Position numbers and translations under genes: made by a program. Below are positions 58,844 through 64,000 of a stretch of DNA of 64,000 bases, piece by piece. A model generated the notes under the pieces. The model saw only the letters and a list, made by a program, of their open reading frames with translations, was not told the DNA's origin and did no database searches. The DNA is from Actinomadura rupiterrae (GTDB taxonomy: Bacteria > Actinomycetota > Actinomycetes > Streptosporangiales > Streptosporangiaceae): positions 558,001 through 622,000 of the forward strand of contig NZ_JAMZEA010000007.1 of assembly GCF_024172125.1 (NCBI RefSeq), given 5' to 3'. Position 1 is the stretch's first letter. Each line of letters starts with the position of its first letter.

Positions 58844-59638
58844 TCAACGGCCGGTGAACTCCGGGGGGCGCTTCTCGCGCTGGGCGGTGAGGCCTTCGAG
58901 CATGTCGGCGGTGGTCATGGTGACCGGCTGGGCGAGGGCCTCCCAGCGCAGCGCGCTGGCCATGTCGGGGTGGCCGCCGTTGGCCAGGGCCGCCTTGGTG
59001 AGGCGGGTCGCGATCGGGGCCTGGGCGGCGACGCGGTCCGCGGCGGCGAGCGCCTCGGCCAGCACGTCCTCCCGCGGGACGGCCCGGTTGACCAGGCCCT
59101 TCGCCTCGGCCTCGGTCCCGGTGAGGACGCGCCCGGTGAGCAGCATCTCGCGCGCGAGCGGCAGCCCGGCGACCTCCGGCAGCAGCCAGGTCGCGGCCAT
59201 GCCGGGGTGCAGGCCGAGCGCGGTGAACGGCGCGAGCAGCTTGGCGTCTGCGGCGGCGTAGCGCAGGTCGCAGGCGAGCGCGAGGCACAGGCCCGCCCCG
59301 ACCGCGTGGCCGTTCACGGCCGCGATCGTCGGGACCTCCAGGTCCCTGATCATCAGCCACGTCCTGTAGTAGTCGGTCATCCGGGTGCGCAGCTCCGGCA
59401 GCGCGGCGGCGTTGGTGTCGGCGAGCCAGGACAGCACGCCGCCCGAGGTGAACGCGGTCCCGGCGCCGGTGACGACGACGCAGCGCAGTCCGGTGTCGGC
59501 GCGCAGCTCGGTGAGCGCGTCCTTCCAGGCCGCGGTCATCTCGTCCGACATGGCGTTGCGCCGGGACGGGTCGTTCAGCGTGAGGACGGCGACGCCGCCC
59601 GGACGGCGCTCCACCAGCAGGACGCGATCTTCAGCCAT
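58844..59638 (-). CDS. Crotonase (enoyl-CoA hydratase/isomerase) family protein lacking both catalytic Glu
   Basis: 264-aa crotonase. Oxyanion-hole residues are in FTSGGVLSWL and AVNGHAVGAGLCLALACDLR. The two glutamates of true hydratases (in rat ECH, E144 and E164) are not at the matching places: VGAGLCLAL and LGLHPGMAAT show Leu and other residues. It may therefore be an isomerase, thioesterase or hydrolase of the superfamily. No CoA ligase lies adjacent. Start ATG at 59638. Confidence 0.85.
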   Translation of the reverse strand: MAEDRVLLVERRPGGVAVLTLNDPSRRNAMSDEMTAAWKDALTELRADTGLRCVVVTGAGTAFTSGGVLSWLADTNAAALPELRTRMTDYYRTWLMIRDLEVPTIAAVNGHAVGAGLCLALACDLRYAAADAKLLAPFTALGLHPGMAATWLLPEVAGLPLAREMLLTGRVLTGTEAEAKGLVNRAVPREDVLAEALAAADRVAAQAPIATRLTKAALANGGHPDMASALRWEALAQPVTMTTADMLEGLTAQREKRPPEFTGR

Positions 59639-59802
59639 GGCCGAACGCTATCGCCAGGCCCCGGACCGGGTACCCCCGGCCGCGTGAGAAAGCGCACACT
59701 TACCATGTTTCCGCAGGTAGTGAAAGTGCGGCAAGTTCCGGCCGTCGGCTTTGTCATGGATCTTTATGGCGCGAACCAGGGCAGGCCGCGACAATGGTCG
59801 CC

Positions 59803-61134
59803 GTGAGCGATCTTCCCCGCCGCGCGGTGACGCGGTCCGCAAAGCTGGCGTCCCTCCCGCTCGGTTTCGCCGGGCGCACCGCTCTGGGCGTCGGGAAACG
59901 CACCTTCGGCAAGTCCGCCGAGGCGGTCGCCATGGAGATCCAGCAGCGCACCGCCGAGCAGCTGTTCAAGGTGCTCGGCGAGCTCAAGGGCGGGGCGATG
60001 AAGCTCGGCCAGATGCTGTCGATCTTCGAGGCCGCGCTGCCGCCGGAGATCGCCGGCCCCTACCGGGCCACGCTCACCCGGCTCCAGGAGGCGGCGCCGC
60101 CGCTGCCCGCCTCGGCCGTCCACAAGGTCCTCGCGGAGGCGCTCGGCGAGGACTGGCGCGACCGGTTCCAGGAGTTCGACGACAAGCCGGCCGCCGCCGC
60201 GTCCATCGGGCAGGTGCACCGCGCCGTCTGGGAGGACGGCCGGGACGTCGCGGTCAAGGTCCAGTACCCCGGCGCGGGCAAGGCGCTGATCAGCGACTTC
60301 AACCAGCTGGCCCGGCTCGGCCGGCTGTTCGGCGTGCTGATGCCCGGCCTGGACGTCAAGTCGATGCTCGCCGAGCTCAAGGAGCGGGTGATCGAGGAGC
60401 TCGACTACTCGATCGAGGCCGCGTCCCAGACCCGGATGCGCGAGGGCTTCCCCGCCGACGACCCCGACTTCTACGTTCCCGAGGTCGTCGCGCAGGACGG
60501 GAACGTCCTGGTCACCGAGTGGATCGACGGCACCCCGCTGTCGAAGATCATCAGCGACGGCGACCAGGAGACCCGCGACCACGCCGCGCTGCTGTACTGC
60601 CGGTTCCTGCTGTCCGGGCCGAAGCGCTGCGGGCTGCTGCACGGCGACCCGCACCCCGGCAACTTCCGGCTTCTCCCGGACGGCCGGCTCGGCGTCCTCG
60701 ACTTCGGCGCTGTGGACCGCATCCCCGAGGAGTTCCAGCACCGGATGGGCCGCCTGCTGCGCATCGGCACGCTGGAGGACATCGACGAGATCGAGGCCGC
60801 GCTGCGCGACGAGGATTTCATCCGCGAGGGTGTCGACGTCGACATCGAGGGCCTGGAGGCGTTCCTCGCCCCGATCACCGAGCCGTTCGTGACCGAGACC
60901 TTCAAGTTCAACCGCGAGTGGCTGCGCGACATGGCCGCCCGCGTCACCGACCTGCGCCCGACCAACGTCGTCCGGCAGCTCAACCTGCCGCCGCAGTACG
61001 TGATCGTGCACCGCGTCCTGTCCGCGGGGACGGGCGTCCTCTGCCAGCTCGAATGCGAGATCCCGGCCCGCGCCGAGTCCCTCGCCTGGGTCCCCGGCTT
61101 CGCCGACGAGGAAGACCCGGAACCGGTCGGCTGA
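59803..61134 (+). CDS. ABC1/AarF (UbiB-like) atypical kinase
   Basis: 443-aa member of the ABC1/UbiB/ADCK family. Motifs: GGAMKLGQMLS (KxGQ, family mark), AAAASIGQVHRAVW (A-rich loop in place of Gly loop), VAVKVQYPG with the ATP-binding Lys, LLHGDPHPGNFRLL and LDFGAVDRIP. E. coli UbiB supports quinone biosynthesis as an ATPase; actinobacterial copies are less known. GTG at 59803 is chosen (MSDLPRRAVTRSAKL opening) over ATG at 59794. A strong terminator follows. Confidence 0.92.
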   Translation: MSDLPRRAVTRSAKLASLPLGFAGRTALGVGKRTFGKSAEAVAMEIQQRTAEQLFKVLGELKGGAMKLGQMLSIFEAALPPEIAGPYRATLTRLQEAAPPLPASAVHKVLAEALGEDWRDRFQEFDDKPAAAASIGQVHRAVWEDGRDVAVKVQYPGAGKALISDFNQLARLGRLFGVLMPGLDVKSMLAELKERVIEELDYSIEAASQTRMREGFPADDPDFYVPEVVAQDGNVLVTEWIDGTPLSKIISDGDQETRDHAALLYCRFLLSGPKRCGLLHGDPHPGNFRLLPDGRLGVLDFGAVDRIPEEFQHRMGRLLRIGTLEDIDEIEAALRDEDFIREGVDVDIEGLEAFLAPITEPFVTETFKFNREWLRDMAARVTDLRPTNVVRQLNLPPQYVIVHRVLSAGTGVLCQLECEIPARAESLAWVPGFADEEDPEPVG

Positions 61135-61136
61135 CC

Positions 61137-61169
61137 CCGCGCAAGCGAACGCGCCCGCGCAAGCGAACG
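61137..61169. repeat. Two 18-bp repeats after aarF-like gene
   Basis: CCGCGCAAGCGAACG at 61137-61151 recurs at 61155-61169, period 18, immediately after the stop codon and leading into the terminator. Confidence 0.7.
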
Positions 61170-61202
61170 GGGCCGCGCACTGATGAGGTGCGCGGCCCCG
61201 TT
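61166..61202 (+). terminator. Strong terminator after the ABC1 kinase gene
   Basis: 15-bp perfect stem, AACGGGGCCGCGCAC with GTGCGCGGCCCCGTT, loop TGATGAG, followed by TTTCG. Position 32 bp after the stop. Confidence 0.88.
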
Positions 61203-61329
61203 TCGTCGCGTCCGGCCAACGAGAGGGAGGGCCGGACGCTCGGCGGCCTGGTTCGAGAGGCTCGCTGGTCCGTCAAACCATCCAAGAAAGAACGGACCGG
61301 GCCTTCCACCGAACCGGCGAGGTAGGTGC

Positions 61330-61360
61330 GGCCGCCGCGCGCCGGGCGCGCGGCGGCCGT
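61330..61360 (-). terminator. Terminator after the small ORF downstream of whiB7
   Basis: CGGCCGCCGCGCGC and GCGCGCGGCGGCCG pair perfectly over 14 bp around CGG, six bp after the stop at 61367. Ends the whiB7 transcript unit. The 61203-61329 stretch between the two terminators holds no gene; only a GTCCGT/ACGGAC hairpin is seen. Confidence 0.8.
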
Positions 61361-61366
61361 TGCGGA

Positions 61367-61660
61367 TCAGTCGAGCGGGCGGCGCGGGGCCGGGGCCAGC
61401 AGGGCCCGGTTCACGCGCGCGGCGCGGAACCGCGCCTCGCGCCGGGCCCTGCGCAGCGCCCGCACCCGCGCGGCGCGCATCTCCGCCACGTCCGCTCGCA
61501 CGGCTGCGGCCGAGGTCGCGGTCGGCTCGGAGGCGGACACCTTGTCCACCCCGAGCGCCGCGAGGGACGGCGCGTCCGCCTGCGGATCGGCCGCGGCGGG
61601 AGCGACGTCCGAGCGGACGGGTATTCGCTCGCGCGACAGGTCCTGGCTGAGCAAGTTCAT
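61367..61660 (-). CDS. Small basic protein downstream of whiB7
   Basis: 97-aa protein. The start is ATG at 61660 because AGGAG lies 7 bases upstream; a longer frame from 61744 has no such site. It begins MNLLSQDLSRERIPVRSD and ends with an Arg/Ala-rich helix (VRALRRARREARFRAARVN). A Pro/Ala-rich spacer links the two. Similar short proteins with an MNLLSQDLAR-type start are common in actinobacteria; function unknown. It lies 91 bp after whiB7 on the same strand, so may be induced with it. Confidence 0.65.
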   Translation of the reverse strand: MNLLSQDLSRERIPVRSDVAPAAADPQADAPSLAALGVDKVSASEPTATSAAAVRADVAEMRAARVRALRRARREARFRAARVNRALLAPAPRRPLD

Positions 61661-61751
61661 CTCGGTCTCCTGGGGGACGGGGCGGCGCGACTCGACGGTC
61701 GCGCCGCCCGGTGCCTCGAACTGGACGGTCGTCATCGGGGTCATCGCCGGA

Positions 61752-62039
61752 TCACGCGGTCACCTGGTCGGGAAGCGGGTGCTTCCGGGGACGGCCGCGC
61801 GGCCGCTTGCGCGGGACGACGACGCCGCGGACGAACAGCTCGCCTCCCCACACGCCCCAGGGCTCCTTGCGCTCCAGGGCGCCGGCGAGGCACTCGCGGC
61901 GGAGCGGGCACTCCACGCACAGCGCCTTGGCGAGCTCGACGTCGGCGGGCGCCTCGGCGAAGAAGAGCTCCGGGTCGGTCCGGCAGGGCAGAGTCAGGTC
62001 CTCGTCGCTCATCGCGAGAGCCCCCTGCATCACGGTCAC
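61752..62039 (-). CDS. whiB7: WhiB7-type transcription factor (antibiotic resistance regulator)
   Basis: 95-aa Fe-S transcription factor. The cluster ligands are C19, C41, C44 and C50; the GVWGGE turn is at 62-67, and the AT-hook RGRPRK at 81-86 is the mark that separates WhiB7/WblC from other WhiB proteins. It binds the vegetative sigma factor and activates intrinsic drug-resistance genes with an AT-rich element before -35. Upstream there is a 600-bp leader with a promoter of that type, a leader ORF and a terminator. ATG at 62039 or 62012 (MSDEDLTL) are both possible. Confidence 0.95.
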   Translation of the reverse strand: MTVMQGALAMSDEDLTLPCRTDPELFFAEAPADVELAKALCVECPLRRECLAGALERKEPWGVWGGELFVRGVVVPRKRPRGRPRKHPLPDQVTA

Positions 62040-62100
62040 CCTTGTTCCTCTCGTTGGATCTCAACGGGTTCGTGTCGTCGGGTCGTCTGGGCAAAGAAGA

Positions 62101-62134
62101 AGGCCGCGGGTTCCGGTGTCGGAATCCGCGGCCT
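62101..62134 (-). terminator. Attenuator terminator in the whiB7 leader
   Basis: On the minus strand AGGCCGCGG, one mismatch, TTCC pairs with GGAA, CCGCGGCCT, then TCTTCTTTG. It begins 20 nt after the leader ORF stop and 62 nt before the whiB7 start. Together with the leader ORF it fits ribosome-dependent attenuation known for whiB7/wblC. Confidence 0.8.
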
Positions 62135-62153
62135 GGGGGCTCGCCGGTCTGTT

Positions 62154-62561
62154 CTAGACCGGTCGTCGCCGCCAGGGGTACGGACCCGACTCGTCTCCTC
62201 GCGGGGAGGGGACGTTCACGTGGGTCGTGGCCGGAGCGATGGGCTGCTCGTCCTCGGCCTTGTCGGTCGCGACGCCACTTTCGGTGGCGATGAGACCGGT
62301 GGCCGGGAGGACACTGCCGCCGTGCTCATCACGGGACACCTGCTGCATCAGGCCGCGCAGCCGCAGTGCCTCGCCGGACAGGCCGAAGCCGGCCGGCTCA
62401 GCCTGGAACCGCGCGTCCATGCGCTTGCCGCCGCCGAGTTTGCCCACGCCACCGAGGTTCCCGGTGTGGACGGAGGCAGCGGTCGCGCCGGCATAGGTCG
62501 CCGAGGAAAGCGGGCAGGGCACGGCCCCGTTCCGCCACGCGCTCATCGAGATCATGTTCAT
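62154..62561 (-). CDS. Leader ORF of whiB7 (about 135 codons)
   Basis: Translated frame opening MNMISMSAWRNGAVPCPLSS and ending GPYPWRRRPV, stop 20 nt before the attenuator. Third positions are strongly G/C-biased, as in real genes. It contains GNLGGVGKLGGGKRM and MQQVSRDEHGG stretches with no known domain. Start uncertain: ATG 62561, or GTG codons just upstream after AGAAGG. Leader translation probably senses ribosome-stalling antibiotics; the peptide itself may or may not have a role. Confidence 0.6.
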   Translation of the reverse strand: MNMISMSAWRNGAVPCPLSSATYAGATAASVHTGNLGGVGKLGGGKRMDARFQAEPAGFGLSGEALRLRGLMQQVSRDEHGGSVLPATGLIATESGVATDKAEDEQPIAPATTHVNVPSPRGDESGPYPWRRRPV

Positions 62562-62645
62562 CACCGGACCACACACCACCCTTCTGTTCCTCGTGCCGAC
62601 CGCCGGACCAAGATCCAGTCGTTCGACTGCTGAATGCCTGCCCTG

Positions 62646-62684
62646 AGCGTACGGTGATCCGCTCGAAATCAGCAAGATATTTTT
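62646..62684 (-). promoter_or_regulatory. WhiB7-dependent promoter of whiB7
   Basis: Minus strand AAAAATATC (62684-62676), TTGCTG (-35, 62675-62670), 18 bases, TACGCT (-10, 62651-62646). AT-rich AAAAAT three bases before -35 is the known WhiB7 pattern. It predicts positive autoregulation and a transcript start near 62640. Confidence 0.8.
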
Positions 62685-62866
62685 GACCTGCGGTTTTGTG
62701 GCCCGTCTCACCGGAACCGGCACCGCTTCCCGCGCGTCCCACAGGACTCACCGCATGAACCCGCGCGGCCACCCGCACGTCCGGAGCGGACCCCCGCGGG
62801 GCTCGGACGCGGAACCCGGCAGGGCCCCTGCGCCGTCCGGATCGGACGCCGCTGCTGAAGCGCCGC

Positions 62867-63475
62867 GTGGAGTCCGAGACCGGCGCCGCCGAGGTCTCCG
62901 ACGAGCGCCTCGACGGCTACGAGGAGGCGCAGCAGCGGCTGATCGACGGCGCCCGCGACCGCCTGCGCGGCCTGGAGGACGAGGCGGACGACCTGGCCGG
63001 CCGCCTGTCCCGGTCGTTCGCGTCCCAGGCCCGCGCCGCGCGGCTCCTGCTGATGTGCGCCGAGCACCGGAACATCGTCCCCGGGACGGCGATGGCATCC
63101 GCGCTGTCCTCGACCGCCGAGATCATGCCCGGCTTCCTCCGCTCCCCCGAGCGCCGCGCCGAATTCACCGAGGTGTTCGCCCGGTTCCTGATGCTCGCGG
63201 CGGGCATCGCCCCCGACGCCGAAGTCGTGCTCGCGGACGTCCCGTCCGACCTGTCCGAACAGGCCGCCGCGCTGGTCGACGAAGCGCTGGAGCGGACGAA
63301 GACGAGCCTGGAGCAGTTCGATCCCGAGCTCACTTGCCGGACGGACCAGACCCGCAACCTGATCGCCCACCTCGAAACGGACGGCCCGGAACGCCGGATC
63401 GCCGCGCTCTGCCTGTCCGCCGAACCCGACCTGGCCCCGCTGGCCGACGCGCTCCGCTCCGCGTCCATCCCCTGA
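62867..63475 (+). CDS. Helical hypothetical protein
   Basis: About 202 aa, charged and helical, with codon bias of a real gene. N-terminal coiled-coil stretch YEEAQQRLIDGARDRLRGLE; middle helices MASALSSTAEIMPGFLRSPE; no signal or membrane helix. Start is uncertain (GTG at 62867 has no clear ribosome site). It is divergent from whiB7 with about 180 bp to its promoter. Function unknown. Confidence 0.6.
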   Translation: MESETGAAEVSDERLDGYEEAQQRLIDGARDRLRGLEDEADDLAGRLSRSFASQARAARLLLMCAEHRNIVPGTAMASALSSTAEIMPGFLRSPERRAEFTEVFARFLMLAAGIAPDAEVVLADVPSDLSEQAAALVDEALERTKTSLEQFDPELTCRTDQTRNLIAHLETDGPERRIAALCLSAEPDLAPLADALRSASIP

Positions 63476-63541
63476 CGCTCCCCGGCCTCAGCCGGACGCT
63501 CCGTGCCGCCTCTGCCCGCCGGACGCGGCAAGATAGGCGGC

Positions 63542-64000
63542 ATGTCCGACAACGCTGCCCTGCTCCGGCGGATCGAGACCGACCAGAAGCTCGCCGACCT
63601 CCTGCTCTGGCCGGGCGATTTCGACATCGTGCGCCGCGACCCGATCGAGGACGTGTTCCTGGAGTCCGGCACGTCGCTGACGCCGATCGCCGGGGACGGC
63701 GCGGGCGGCACCTACTTCCTCTGCGGCGGAGTGGACGGTCCCGTCCTCTATGCCGACTCCGAGGGCCAGGCGACGCTGATGGCGGCCGACCTGACCGAGG
63801 CCGTCACCCTGATCGCCGTCCTCCCGTACTGGCAGGACCTCGGTTTCGGCTGGTCCCTGGAGGACTCGGAGGCGGCGCTGCTGGCCGAGGAGCCCGACGC
63901 CGCCGAGCACCGCGCCGAACTCCTCGCCCTCCTGGCCGTCACCCCGCCGTCCCACCAGGTCGTCGCGGACCGGATGCGCGCCGCCGCGAGCCGCACCGCC
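63542..64000 (+). CDS. Hypothetical protein, N-terminal part (runs off the right edge)
   Basis: 153 residues visible, opening MSDNAALLRRIETDQKLADL and continuing without stop to the window end. GDGAGGTYFLCGGVDGPVLY and LPYWQDLGFGWSLEDSEAAL suggest a SUKH/SMI1-like small-domain protein with a Gly-rich turn and conserved Trp, but this is only a resemblance. ATG at 63542 shows little ribosome site. Lies 66 bp after the helical hypothetical gene. Confidence 0.6.
   Translation, partial: MSDNAALLRRIETDQKLADLLLWPGDFDIVRRDPIEDVFLESGTSLTPIAGDGAGGTYFLCGGVDGPVLYADSEGQATLMAADLTEAVTLIAVLPYWQDLGFGWSLEDSEAALLAEEPDAAEHRAELLALLAVTPPSHQVVADRMRAAASRTA

Noticed and set aside
62755..62866. ATG at 62755 as start of the helical hypothetical gene
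   Set aside because: It is in a different frame from the 62867-63475 gene, and its translation is Pro/Gly/Arg-rich without coding signs.

Overview
The window is a very GC-rich chromosomal stretch from an actinomycete. The gene set fits a Thermomonosporaceae/Streptosporangiales-type organism (Actinomadura-like) better than Streptomyces, but this is inference from gene content; I saw no 16S rRNA. Actinobacterial markers include a mycothiol-type SigR/RsrA pair, a WhiB7 protein with AT-hook, a UPF0182 membrane protein, a PPA1309-family protein, a DUF2342 zincin, and very strong G/C bias at third codon positions. No insertion sequence, phage gene or CRISPR array was seen.

Layout. 1-9 kb: 5' part of a sugar epimerase, rsrA-sigR (thiol-oxidative stress) with a SigR-type autoregulatory promoter, a methyltransferase, a TraR-type zinc protein, a SRAP abasic-site protein, a DoxX-like membrane protein with a Lys/Ala tail, CtaG, an ECF sigma/anti-sigma pair and a secreted BNR-repeat protein. 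9-14.6 kb: cydA-cydB-cydD-cydC, a cytochrome bd operon with overlapping junctions. 14.8-22.4 kb: aroA, rsgA (apparent CTG start), a Ser/Thr kinase, a coiled-coil protein, hisN, a 63-aa membrane protein and lhgO. 22.4-29.4 kb: a likely accessory catabolic block (VOC remnant, carboxylesterase, TetR, MpaB-like oxygenase, aldehyde dehydrogenase, SDR, P450). 29.6-36.4 kb: cell-envelope/lipid genes (L,D-transpeptidase, PhaC-like hydrolase fused to a degenerate AMP-binding domain, FAAL-type fatty-acyl adenylate ligase, exported esterase). 36.5-43.3 kb: DUF3054 protein, two identical initiator tRNA genes, TetR with divergent P450, and proline catabolism (PRODH, P5C dehydrogenase, divergent PucR regulator). 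43.3-49 kb: PDZ/Lon-like protease, moaE, PPA1309 protein, UPF0182. 49-64 kb: SnoaL-like protein, serine hydrolase, ArsR-AHSA1 fusion, SDR epimerase, zincin/58-aa protein/NUDIX operon, M48-like peptidase, NmrA-like SDR, crotonase, ABC1 kinase, and whiB7 with a long attenuated leader.

How genes work together. SigR/RsrA and WhiB7 are stress and drug-resistance regulators, both with recognisable autoregulatory promoters. CydABDC makes and assembles the oxygen-scavenging oxidase. PRODH and PruA convert proline to glutamate under a probable PucR regulator. The FAAL, the fused hydrolase and the divergent exported esterase may form an acyl-handling set (inference). Several divergent regulator/target pairs carry clear palindromic operators.

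The most notable structural observations are: a real-looking ~135-codon leader ORF before the whiB7 attenuator; a 13-codon ORF bridging a P450 and an SDR gene with ATGA overlaps at both ends; a 58-codon gene coupled at both ends between the zincin and NUDIX genes; and a recurring pattern in which the last codons plus stop codon of a gene are repeated just downstream.
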